Assembly: GCA_964461135.1 (NCBI GenBank)
Contig: CAYWTB010000017.1
Location: 1-64,000, forward strand
Length of the DNA stretch: 64,000 bases
Reading direction: 5' to 3'
Origin: RQOF01 sp964461135
Lineage (GTDB): Bacteria > Calditrichota > Calditrichia > RBG-13-44-9
The position numbers and the translations under genes were made by a program. Below, piece by piece: positions 53,962 through 62,862 of this stretch; the first letter of the stretch is position 1, and each line of letters begins with the position of its first letter. The notes under the pieces are model-generated. The model saw nothing but the letters and a program-made list of their open reading frames with translations, was not told the origin of the DNA and searched no databases.

Positions 53962-54519
53962 ATGTTCAAATTTGTAATGAGTTCCATTCTGATTTTGCTG
54001 GTTTTAAGTTTTTTCACCCTTGGCATCATTGCTCAGGATAGTCAGCCCAAATATATTGGTGTCAAGAATTGTAAAATGTGTCATATTTCGAAAAAAAGCG
54101 GAGAAGCTTATAATATTTGGGCAGCTTCTGCTCATGCCAAAGCGTATCAAACACTTGCTACACCGGAAGCAAAGGAAATTGCCAAGAAGAATGATATTGA
54201 GGATCCACAAAAAAGCGAAAAATGTTTGAAATGCCACGTTACAGGATATGGTCAACCCGCTGCTGATTTTGAAAAAAGTTACAGCATGGAAGAGGGTGTT
54301 ACTTGTGAAGCCTGTCATGGTCCTGGCAGTGAATATAATTCCATAAAAGTCATGAAACAGATCACTGCCGGTGAAGTGGATGGCGCGAAATTTGGTCTGG
54401 TTATACCAGATGCCGCATTATGCAAAAAATGTCATAATGAAGAATCTCCAACATTTAAGGGATTTGATTTTGAAAAATTTGCGACCCAGATTGCGCATCC
54501 CATTCCAGGCGAAAAATAA
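53962..54519 (+). CDS. Tetraheme c-type cytochrome (cytochrome c554-like)
   Basis: A 185-residue exported electron carrier. Residues 1-24 are a signal peptide ending GIIAQ. Four CxxCH haem sites are at Cys37, Cys88, Cys115 and Cys154 (CKMCH, CLKCH, CEACH, CKKCH). The block EEGVTCEACHGPGSEY is typical of the cytochrome c554/c' group. ATG 53962 has AAGGAGAG just upstream. A longer frame from 53896 would start inside the promoter. The redox partner is not evident nearby. Confidence 0.9.
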   Translation: MFKFVMSSILILLVLSFFTLGIIAQDSQPKYIGVKNCKMCHISKKSGEAYNIWAASAHAKAYQTLATPEAKEIAKKNDIEDPQKSEKCLKCHVTGYGQPAADFEKSYSMEEGVTCEACHGPGSEYNSIKVMKQITAGEVDGAKFGLVIPDAALCKKCHNEESPTFKGFDFEKFATQIAHPIPGEK

Positions 54520-54540
54520 TTAAAAGAAATTGTAAACTAA

Positions 54541-54568
54541 AAAAGGGCTTGTTTTCAAGCCCTTTTTT
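54541..54568 (+). terminator. Rho-independent terminator after cytochrome gene
   Basis: AAAAGGGCTTG (54541-54551) pairs with CAAGCCCTTTT (54556-54566) around a TTTT loop, followed by more T. Confidence 0.88.
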
Positions 54569-54620
54569 ATTATTATTATATCCTTCCTTATTTCAATTAA
54601 AGCAACTGATATGGTGAACA

Positions 54621-55769
54621 ATGCTTGATGACATTGGATTACACGACAAACTGGAGATCAATAACCGCGCCTTTGATATCCATACCGGAATCCTTCCGCA
54701 AAATAAAAAAATCATCTCAGAAGTTTTTGAAAAGGGATTATTTCTGACATCGAAGGAACGTCCCATTTACTTAAGAAATGAGAAGAAGAAAATCAATTAC
54801 GAATTTTTAAATGATGTCACTAAATCATTCCACAATTCAGTTATTGATGAGTTTGAGGCATTATACCTGATTGAAGAGAAGTTGGACAAATTCAAACATA
54901 CTATTTCTCATTTCCATCTGGGCAGTCTATTTCTTAAGCGGAATTTATTTCCGGAAGCTATCCGCCAATATAAAAAGGCTATAGACAATGATTCCAAAAA
55001 TACCCGGGCGTATATGGGCCTGGGTATTTCGTATTTGAAATCAAAAGAATTTGAAAAAGCACTGGAAGTAATGAACAGAGCCCATGAAATTGAGGAAGGA
55101 TATCCTGACCTTCTTAATTATACCGGCATGGCATGTCTCTTCAATGGTGAATATGAACGGGCTACCAGTATGTTAAAACAGGCAATTGATCTGAATCCAA
55201 ATTATTATGAATGTCAGTTTAATCTCGGGGTGGCCCTCTATAAATCAGCATTGGACGGCGTTAAAGACCCGAAAGCCGTGGCCGTTCCGGCACGGGTGAT
55301 TATTTATTTGAAACAGGTCAGGGATCTGGAAAAATACCAGCATATACATTGGCAGAAAAATTTCAATCAACTCCTGGAATTGCTAAAAGACAATAATCAT
55401 GAAATTATTATTCCTGAAATTGAGAATTTTCAACTCAGATTGATTGATTTTGCTGCCTCCAAAGATAAAGTATATGAATTTTTCCTGCGATTTCTCTTCG
55501 GCGGCAATGAACTTTCGCATGACCTTATTGAAAAATATGAACCATATTTTCAAATATCTGACGAGACAACCGGTCAATTTCCAGATTATTGGAATGATCT
55601 TGGGATTTTTCATTTAATCAAAAGTCGAAGCTTCTATCTTCGTTCAATTTCTGAATTTGAAAGAGCGTTGGCGCTGGCGCCTAGTTTTGGAGATGCGAAA
55701 AAGTACAGAGACATGATCAAGGGTAATGAGAAAGGGTTTTTGATTCTGTTAAGAGCCATTTTGAAGTAA
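54621..55769 (+). CDS. TPR-repeat protein
   Basis: A 382-residue cytoplasmic protein with no signal peptide. Residues about 95-210 hold at least three tetratricopeptide repeats (AIRQYKKAIDNDSKNTRAYM, FEKALEVMNRAHEIE, RATSMLKQAIDLNPNYYE). A further repeat is near the C-terminus (SEFERALALAPSFGDAKK). It ends 17 bases before an NtrC-type regulator and probably shares its transcript, so it may bind or sense for that regulator. No enzymatic motif is visible. Confidence 0.75.
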   Translation: MLDDIGLHDKLEINNRAFDIHTGILPQNKKIISEVFEKGLFLTSKERPIYLRNEKKKINYEFLNDVTKSFHNSVIDEFEALYLIEEKLDKFKHTISHFHLGSLFLKRNLFPEAIRQYKKAIDNDSKNTRAYMGLGISYLKSKEFEKALEVMNRAHEIEEGYPDLLNYTGMACLFNGEYERATSMLKQAIDLNPNYYECQFNLGVALYKSALDGVKDPKAVAVPARVIIYLKQVRDLEKYQHIHWQKNFNQLLELLKDNNHEIIIPEIENFQLRLIDFAASKDKVYEFFLRFLFGGNELSHDLIEKYEPYFQISDETTGQFPDYWNDLGIFHLIKSRSFYLRSISEFERALALAPSFGDAKKYRDMIKGNEKGFLILLRAILK

Positions 55770-55786
55770 AGTGTAATTTTATCCCG

Positions 55787-57112
55787 ATGATTCCCATCCT
55801 TATTGTTGACAACGAAGAAAAATTTTGTAAAGTGATTAAAGCTGCACTGGAGTTAGAAAGTCTGCCAGCGGCTTATGTTGTTTCCGGAGAACAGGCTTTG
55901 AAGTGGCTAAAAAACAATTCAACCGAATTGATTATTTCTGATCTGCGCATGGAGGGGATGGATGGTCTGGAGCTTTTAAAAAAGGTGAAAATACATAATC
56001 CGGAAATAGAAATAATCATTATGACGGCTTTTGCTTCTCAGAAATCAGCTATTGATGCCTTAAAAGAAGGAGCAGCTGATTATCTGATAAAACCATTTGA
56101 GATGGATGAATTACTCCTGCGCATTCGAAGAATCCTGCAACAGAAAAAACTCCGGACAGAAAACCGGCAATTGCGGTCTCAGGTCGGTAAACCGATTCTT
56201 TATGATGGAATGATTGGCCGCAGTAAACCAATGATGGAAGTCTATCAGCTGATTCATAAAGCTGCCAGTACTGATTCCACTGTTTTGATAACCGGGGAGA
56301 GTGGAACTGGTAAGGAACTGGTAGCAGAAATTATCCATAATCAAAGTTCCCGAAAAAATGAGCACTTTATAGCAATAAATTGTGCAGCAATACCCGAAAA
56401 CCTGCTGGAGAGTGAGCTGTTTGGCCATGAAAAGGGTGCCTTTACTGGAGCGTCTCAAAGAAAAATTGGAAAATTTGAATTAGCTGAAACAGGAACTATT
56501 TTTCTGGATGAAATTGGCGATACCAGTCTGATAATCCAGGCGAAATTATTAAGAGTCCTTCAAAAGAAAGAGATATTTCGACTGGGGGGAAACGAGCGTA
56601 TCAACGTCAATACACGGGTGATTGCTGCAACCAATCGCGAGATGGATAAGATGGTTAGAGAAAAAAAATTTCGTCAGGATTTATTTTACCGGCTGCATGT
56701 ATTTCCTATTAAACTTCCGTCACTTCGGGAAAGAAAAGAAGATATTCCCGATCTCGTTAATCATTTTATAAAAAGATATGATATTATAGGAATTCACAAA
56801 GAGGCTCTAAAGGTTTTAATGGAATATGACTGGCCGGGCAATATCAGGGAATTACAAAACGTTATTGAAAGAGCCGCAATTCTGGCCAATTCCCTTATAA
56901 CCCGGGAAGATCTTCCGGTGTTTAAAACCGACCAAGATCATGAGTCTTTTGAATTTGATATTCCTCTGAAAGGGTTTGAACTGGTTCAATTTGAAAGATA
57001 TTTAATTAAACAAGCCATCCGGAAAGCCGGTGGGAATAAAACTCTGGCTGCTCAGATTCTTGGAATAACCCGCCGCAGACTTTATTCCATGATGAAAACT
57101 CTCCAAATTTAA
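55787..57112 (+). CDS. Sigma-54-dependent response regulator, NtrC family
   Basis: A 441-residue activator. The receiver domain has Asp52 in IISDLRMEGMDG. The AAA+ domain has Walker A GESGTGK (170-176), the sigma-54 contact loop GAFTGA (217-222) and Walker B FLDEIGD (239-245). A Fis-type helix-turn-helix is near 405-440 (KTLAAQILGITRRRLYSMM). No histidine kinase is adjacent. The upstream neighbour is a TPR protein. The sigma-54 promoter of clpB, 140 bases downstream, is the obvious candidate target. Confidence 0.92.
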   Translation: MIPILIVDNEEKFCKVIKAALELESLPAAYVVSGEQALKWLKNNSTELIISDLRMEGMDGLELLKKVKIHNPEIEIIIMTAFASQKSAIDALKEGAADYLIKPFEMDELLLRIRRILQQKKLRTENRQLRSQVGKPILYDGMIGRSKPMMEVYQLIHKAASTDSTVLITGESGTGKELVAEIIHNQSSRKNEHFIAINCAAIPENLLESELFGHEKGAFTGASQRKIGKFELAETGTIFLDEIGDTSLIIQAKLLRVLQKKEIFRLGGNERINVNTRVIAATNREMDKMVREKKFRQDLFYRLHVFPIKLPSLRERKEDIPDLVNHFIKRYDIIGIHKEALKVLMEYDWPGNIRELQNVIERAAILANSLITREDLPVFKTDQDHESFEFDIPLKGFELVQFERYLIKQAIRKAGGNKTLAAQILGITRRRLYSMMKTLQI

Positions 57113-57207
57113 TCTCTATAATCCTGTCTAATTGGCATAATGTTTTGTCATATTTTATGTCTACCTAAAAAAGTCATTTAAATTGTTTATTGATAAATAA
57201 TGTATAA

Positions 57208-57226
57208 ATTATTGTATTACAATAAT
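57208..57226. promoter_or_regulatory. Palindromic operator candidate upstream of clpB
   Basis: ATTATTGTA (57208-57216), one T, then TACAATAAT (57218-57226): a perfect 19-base dyad centred about 58 bases before the predicted clpB transcription start. It shares the ATTGTA/TACAAT half-sites with the palindrome at 4807-4818. It may be the activator site of the NtrC-type regulator encoded just upstream. It is rather close to the promoter for such a site. Confidence 0.45.
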
Positions 57227-57248
57227 ATACATTTGATCTACCCTGGAA

Positions 57249-57264
57249 TGGCATGAATAATGCA
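57249..57264 (+). promoter_or_regulatory. Sigma-54 promoter of clpB
   Basis: TGGCAT (57249-57254), five bases, then ATGCA (57260-57264). The GG and GC pairs are exactly 12 bases apart. The start would be near 57275, giving a 34-base leader before the clpB ATG. The neighbouring gene encodes an NtrC-family activator, which sigma-54 promoters require. Confidence 0.65.
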
Positions 57265-57308
57265 AAAGGTTGAATGTTATAGTAAAGATATAAAGGAGAT
57301 ACAGACAA

Positions 57309-59951
57309 ATGAACCTTGAAAAATATACAATAAAAGCACAACAGGCAATTGCCAATGCTCAACAGATGGTGATTGATGCTGGCCAGCAGCAAATTGCGCC
57401 TGAGCATGTCATGAAATCAATGCTTGAAGATTCCGAAACCATAATCCCGTCACTTCTTAAAAAACTTGATGTAAATATGGAAGAATTGCTCAGGAAGGTA
57501 AATGAGGCCATTGAAAAGTTTCCGAGAATTGAGGGTGGGACAGGGCAGATATATGCAAGTTCAAACTTTAACCAACTCTTGAATCAATCCATTGCCGAAG
57601 CTAAAAATTTAAGGGATGAATATGTATCCACTGAGCATTTATTGTTGTCTATTCTCTCCCTAAAAAATTCTCCGGCTTACCACATTCTGAACTCTCTGGG
57701 TGCTACCAGGGAAAAGATACTAATGGCGTTAAAAGACGTCCGAGGAAAACAGAGGGTGACGGACCAGAATCCAGAAGGTAAGTATATGGCTTTGGAACGT
57801 TATGCCCGGGATTTAACTGACCTGGCGCGGCAGGGAAAACTGGATCCGGTTATTGGTCGTGATGAGGAGATTAGGAGGGTTCTTCAGATTTTATCCAGAC
57901 GTACCAAGAATAATCCGGTTCTTATAGGAGATCCTGGTGTAGGAAAAACGGCCATTGTGGAAGGAATTGCACAGCGTATTGTACGCGGCGATATCCCGGA
58001 AAATTTGAAAGATAAAAAACTAGTGGCTCTGGATATGGGTGCTTTAATTGCCGGTGCAAAATTCCGGGGCGAATTTGAAGATCGTCTTAAAGCGGTATTG
58101 AAAGAAATTGAAGGATCAGATGGACAGGTTATCCTGTTTATCGATGAATTACATACCCTGGTGGGTGCCGGAGCGGCTGAAGGTAGCATAGATGCGTCTA
58201 ATATGCTTAAACCGGCACTGGCAAGGGGAGAACTCCGCTGTATTGGTGCTACTACTGTTGACGAATATCGTAAATACATTGAAAAAGATGCAGCTCTGGA
58301 AAGGCGTTTTCAACCTATGCTGGTTAAACAGCCCAGTGTTGAAGATACTATTTCTATTCTGCGAGGCCTGAAAGAAAAATATGAAGTGCATCATGGTGTG
58401 CGTATTACGGACGCGGCTCTGATTGCAGCTGCAAAATTATCACACCGATATATAACCGATCGCTTTCTTCCCGATAAAGCAATTGATCTGATCGATGAAG
58501 CTGCATCCCGTCTCAGAATAGAAATAAACTCCATGCCGGAAGAACTGGATGAAATCGAGAGACGGATCAGACAACTGGAAATAGAAATAGTTGCTTTGAA
58601 AAAAGAAAAAGGTGAAATAGCCATAGAGAAAACCCGGAAGATAAAAGAAGAACTGGCCAATCTGCAAGAAGAGCGTGATAAGTTGCAAGCCCACTGGAAA
58701 ATGGAGAAAGATATAATTCAGCAAATCCGCGAAACGAAAGCCGAAATAGATAAAACTCGTAATGAAATGGAGAAAGCGGAACGGGAAAGTAATCTTAATA
58801 AAGTGGCGGAGATCAAATACGGTCTTCTTCCACAGTTAGATAATAAGGTGGGTGAATTCAATGCTGAATTGCAGAAAATTCAATCGGATCGAAAAATGCT
58901 TAAAGAGGAAGTTGATGAAGAAGATGTGGCTGAAATCGTGAGCCGTTGGACCGGGATACCAGTCTCCAGGATGTTGGAAAGTGAAAAGGAAAAACTATTA
59001 CGTATTGAGGGCAAGCTTTCTGAACGCGTGGTGGGACAGGAGGAAGCTATATCGGCGGTGGCAAATGCCATCAGACGCTCCCGAGCCGGTTTGGCTGATA
59101 AAAACAGACCCATTGGATCTTTTATTTTTCTGGGACCCACGGGGGTTGGAAAGACGGAACTTGCCCGCGCTCTGGCAGAATTTTTGTTTGATGATGAAGA
59201 TGCCATGGTTCGAATTGATATGTCTGAATATATGGAAAGACACTCGGTGTCCAGATTGATTGGTGCTCCTCCCGGATATGTGGGTTATGAAGAGGGTGGC
59301 CAGCTTTCCGAAGCAGTGAGAAGAAAGCCCTATTCGGTCATTTTGCTTGATGAAATTGAAAAAGCTCATCCGGAAGTATTTAACATTCTTCTCCAGATTC
59401 TGGATGACGGACGCTTGACCGATAATAAAGGACATATTGTGAATTTTAAGAATACAATAATCATTATGACCTCAAATGTCGCAGCTCATCTTATTCTTGA
59501 GAAATCACAATCAATGAATGGAAGGAACGTTGACGACCTATATTCTGAAATCAGAAAAGATGTCCTGGGAATTTTACGGCAACAATTGAAACCGGAATTT
59601 TTAAACCGTATTGATGAAATTATTGTCTTTCATAGTTTAAATAAGCAAAATATTAAAATAATTGTGGATCTGCAGGTAAAACGGATTCAAAAACAGATAG
59701 CAGAACAAGGACTTTCCATCGAATTAACCGAGAATGCTAAAAATTTTCTGGCCGAGACAGGTTATGATGCGGCTTTTGGAGCAAGGCCTTTAAAAAGAGT
59801 CATTCAAAGAGAAGTTCTGGACAAACTGGCATTACAGATACTGGAAGGTAAATTTCAAAGAAACGAGCTTATTAAAGTTGATTATGATGGAAAAACGATT
59901 GTATTTCAGGGTGAGAAAGTATTGGCAAGGACACCTGTACAAGAGTTATAA
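57309..59951 (+). CDS. clpB: ATP-dependent disaggregase ClpB
   Basis: An 880-residue AAA+ chaperone that extracts proteins from aggregates with DnaK. The N-domain (1-145) has the Clp_N repeats. Nucleotide domain 1 has Walker A GDPGVGKT (207-214) and Walker B LFIDELH. A long middle coiled coil at about 410-530 marks ClpB rather than ClpC or ClpA. Nucleotide domain 2 has GPTGVGKT (609-616). AAAGGAGA precedes the ATG. The upstream sigma-54 promoter is unusual for clpB, which is usually under heat-shock sigma factor or repressor control. The htrA remnant follows after 76 bases. Confidence 0.95.
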   Translation: MNLEKYTIKAQQAIANAQQMVIDAGQQQIAPEHVMKSMLEDSETIIPSLLKKLDVNMEELLRKVNEAIEKFPRIEGGTGQIYASSNFNQLLNQSIAEAKNLRDEYVSTEHLLLSILSLKNSPAYHILNSLGATREKILMALKDVRGKQRVTDQNPEGKYMALERYARDLTDLARQGKLDPVIGRDEEIRRVLQILSRRTKNNPVLIGDPGVGKTAIVEGIAQRIVRGDIPENLKDKKLVALDMGALIAGAKFRGEFEDRLKAVLKEIEGSDGQVILFIDELHTLVGAGAAEGSIDASNMLKPALARGELRCIGATTVDEYRKYIEKDAALERRFQPMLVKQPSVEDTISILRGLKEKYEVHHGVRITDAALIAAAKLSHRYITDRFLPDKAIDLIDEAASRLRIEINSMPEELDEIERRIRQLEIEIVALKKEKGEIAIEKTRKIKEELANLQEERDKLQAHWKMEKDIIQQIRETKAEIDKTRNEMEKAERESNLNKVAEIKYGLLPQLDNKVGEFNAELQKIQSDRKMLKEEVDEEDVAEIVSRWTGIPVSRMLESEKEKLLRIEGKLSERVVGQEEAISAVANAIRRSRAGLADKNRPIGSFIFLGPTGVGKTELARALAEFLFDDEDAMVRIDMSEYMERHSVSRLIGAPPGYVGYEEGGQLSEAVRRKPYSVILLDEIEKAHPEVFNILLQILDDGRLTDNKGHIVNFKNTIIIMTSNVAAHLILEKSQSMNGRNVDDLYSEIRKDVLGILRQQLKPEFLNRIDEIIVFHSLNKQNIKIIVDLQVKRIQKQIAEQGLSIELTENAKNFLAETGYDAAFGARPLKRVIQREVLDKLALQILEGKFQRNELIKVDYDGKTIVFQGEKVLARTPVQEL

Positions 59952-60027
59952 AAGAGGGAAAAACAATTCTCTGAAACCTTCGTTTTGATTTGTAGTATTT
60001 AAAAAATATTTATTTTAAGGAGCTTTA

Positions 60028-61546
60028 ATGCCAAAAAACACATTATGGAAATATGGATTAATTCTGATTTTGCTGGGAATTATTATCGGGCTGGTGATTT
60101 CCGCTAATTTTAATTTTGCACTGAACAGTAAAGCCTTACACTCAGTTCAGGAAGAAAATGCGGCCGAATCACAGGTGTCAAACCCGAATAGTTCCGCTAT
60201 ATTAACAATTCAGGATCTCAGTAACGCGTTTGCAGATGTAGCAGAACAGGTAAATCAGTCTGTAGTTACAATATTTACAGAGACCATCGTTAAACAAAAG
60301 AGATCCCCCTTTTTTCAGTTCCCTTTTGAGCAATTCTTTGGTGAGGATTTCCAGCATTTTTTCCAAATCCCTCCAAATCGTGAACGGAAACAAAAGACCT
60401 ATGGACTGGGCTCTGAAGTTATCGTTACGGAAGAGGGGATTATAATTACCAACAATCATGTTATTGATGGAGCAGACAATATTAAAGTCCGTCTAATGGA
60501 TAATAAAGAATATACTGCAGAGGTAAAAGGAGTTGGTCCCCGTTCGGATTTGGCCATCCTGGAAATTAAAGTGAAAGACCTTCCCTCTGTGAGATTCGGA
60601 TAAAACGCGGGTTAGAGAATGGGTATTGGCTGTCGGATCTACACTTTCCCCTGAGCTTGCTCATACTATTACCTCGGGCATAATAAGTGCGAAGGAAAAA
60701 AGTGGATTGTTTGACACTGGTCAATATGAGGATTTTATTCAAACTGATGCGGCCATCAATCCGGGAAATTCGGGAGGTGCACTGGTAAATCTCAGAGGTG
60801 AACTGATTGGAATAAATACAGCCATCACCAGCCAAAACGGTGGGTTTATTGGAATTGGCTTCGCTATTCCTTCCAATCTGGCACTCAAAGTTATGAATGA
60901 TATTCTTGAAAAGGGCAAAATTGTCCGTGGCTGGCATGGTGTTTATATCCAGGATGTGAATCAAGAACTTGCTACTGCACTGGATTTGAAAAATAATTCG
61001 GGAGTATTAGTTTCCGGGATCCAGGAAAACCGTCCTACTGCAAAGGCTGGATTAAAAACGGAAGATGTTATTATTAAGTTTAATGACCGGACAGTAAAAA
61101 ATTCTACTGAACTACGAAATCTGGTTGGTGCTTCAGATCCGGGAGAAAAAGTGAAATTGACAATAATTCGCAATGAAAAAGAAAAAGACGTAGACATAAC
61201 ATTAGGAGAATTACAGGAAGATACCTCTCTTGCGACACAAAACAGTCCCGAGGTAATTAAAAATATTGGAATTGAAATAGCCAATATTACCAGGGAATTG
61301 AGAGAAAAATTCAATTTAAATATTGATAATGGAGTAGTTATTACGGAAGTTTCCCCCGGGAGTGTTGCTGCCCGGTCAGGTTTAAGATCTGGTGATATCA
61401 TACTCGAAATTAACAGAAAGAATGTTAAAGATATTTCGTCTTATAACAATATAATAAAAAATGTCAAAGCAGGTGGTTCCCTCCTTTTTTATGTGCATAG
61501 GAGAGAAGCCAAGATATTCATTGCATTTTCCTTACCAGATAATTAA
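60028..61546 (+). pseudogene. htrA: HtrA/DegQ-family serine protease, frameshifted
   Basis: Two frames together encode one periplasmic protease. The first (60028-60603) has an N-terminal membrane anchor (about 8-26), His144 in ITNNHVIDGAD and Asp174 in PRSDLAILEI. It then stops after VRFG. The second continues from about 60599 with DKTRVREWVLAVGS, the nucleophile serine in INPGNSGGALVN, and two PDZ domains to 61546. Homologues read FGDSDK across the break. Adding a second copy of AGATTCGG (60592-60599) restores exactly VRFGDSDKT, so one unit of an 8-base tandem repeat appears lost. As written neither piece has the full triad. The change could be a real mutation, a strain variant, or a sequence error. 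Confidence 0.85.
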
Positions 61547-61750
61547 TAGAAAGTAAGAAGACTTTTAGGAAAGAGCCCCTTTTCTTATAATCTCAAAATC
61601 CTCTTATACCCTAATATCAGCTGTCCTGCAATTACCCGAAATCCGGATTATTGTATAAATTAATTTATGTATCTGTCTTTTTTATGTATATTAAGTTTTT
61701 GAATAACGGGAAACAATTTATCCAGAGCGGATAATCAATATGGAGAAGGT

Positions 61751-62845
61751 ATGGGTAAGCGCAGGATAGGTATATTGACAGGAGGAGGAGATTGCCCGGG
61801 ATTAAACGCCGTCATAAGAGGAGTGACTAAAACAGCTATCACCAAATACGGGATGGAAGTCATTGGATTTTATGATGGCTTCCAGGGATTAATAGAGAAC
61901 CGGTTCGCTATATTAAATTATGAGAGTGTATCCGGCATTTTAACTCAGGGTGGCACCATACTTGGGACGAGTAATAAAGCCAATCCATTTGAACATATTG
62001 TTATGGAGAACGGGAAGCATATTAGCAAAGATGTCTCAGATGATACAATGGAATTATATAAAGACCTGGCTCTTGATGCTCTTATCACCGTAGGGGGAGA
62101 TGGTACTATGACAATTGCCGGAATGCTGGCTGATAAAGGGGCAAATGTGGTTGGTGTTCCCAAAACCATAGATAAGGATCTGATGGAAACCGATACCACT
62201 TTTGGGTTTGATACCGCACGTAACATCTGTACGGAAGCGATAGACCGGTTGCATAGCACCGCCCAATCTCATCATCGTGTGATGATTGTGGAAGTAATGG
62301 GACGGAATGCAGGTTGGCTGGCGCTGGAATCAGGGATAGCCGGGGGTGGTGACATTATACTTTTGCCTGAAATTCCATATGACATGGAAGAAATTATACG
62401 GGTGGTCAGGCAGCGCAGCCGTTTCGGAAAACGATTCAGTATTGTTGTGGTTTCAGAAGGTTGCAGGCCGGAGGGAGGAGAACAGGTTGTCCGAAAAGTG
62501 ATACATGACAGCCCGGAAAAAATCCGTTTAGGAGGCGTCGCACACGGGATTGCCAATGAAATAGAGGAAGCCACCCAGATTGAGTGCAGAGTAGCCATTC
62601 TGGGTCATCTGCAGCGAGGAGGAACACCATCACCCTTGGATCGCATTCTTGCCACACAGTTTGCAGTTAAAGCTATGCATCTGGTTATTAGCAATCAATT
62701 TAACCAGATGGTTTCCATCAGAGGAAATGAAATTACCTCCGTTCCCATTGAAAAGGTAATGGGACGGCAAAAACTGGTTCCCTTGGATTCGGGTTTAATT
62801 GAAGCAGGGCTTTCGGTAGGCACCAGTTTCGGGAAAAAACTTTAA
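61751..62845 (+). CDS. pfkA: 6-phosphofructokinase
   Basis: A 364-residue glycolytic enzyme. GILTGGGDCPGLNAVIRG binds the phosphoryl donor. VGGDGTMTIA has Gly at the position that favours ATP (Asp in pyrophosphate enzymes). PKTIDKDLMETDTTFGFDTA contains the catalytic Asp but with Lys where classical ATP enzymes have Gly. This Gly/Lys mix is typical of a less-studied ATP-PFK group. ATG 61751 follows GAGAAGG. It converges with the phosphatase gene with no visible terminator in the 17-base gap. Confidence 0.9.
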   Translation: MGKRRIGILTGGGDCPGLNAVIRGVTKTAITKYGMEVIGFYDGFQGLIENRFAILNYESVSGILTQGGTILGTSNKANPFEHIVMENGKHISKDVSDDTMELYKDLALDALITVGGDGTMTIAGMLADKGANVVGVPKTIDKDLMETDTTFGFDTARNICTEAIDRLHSTAQSHHRVMIVEVMGRNAGWLALESGIAGGGDIILLPEIPYDMEEIIRVVRQRSRFGKRFSIVVVSEGCRPEGGEQVVRKVIHDSPEKIRLGGVAHGIANEIEEATQIECRVAILGHLQRGGTPSPLDRILATQFAVKAMHLVISNQFNQMVSIRGNEITSVPIEKVMGRQKLVPLDSGLIEAGLSVGTSFGKKL

Positions 62846-62862
62846 TCGAAAATGGCCAGAAC

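Noticed and set aside
57132..57147. Second sigma-54-like match TTGGCATAATGTTTTG upstream of clpB
   Set aside because: The -12 part is TTTG rather than TTGC, and a much better match lies closer to the gene at 57249-57264.
61647..61655. ATTATTGTA upstream of the phosphofructokinase gene as a third operator
   Set aside because: Only one half-site is present, with no dyad and no sigma-54-like promoter downstream.
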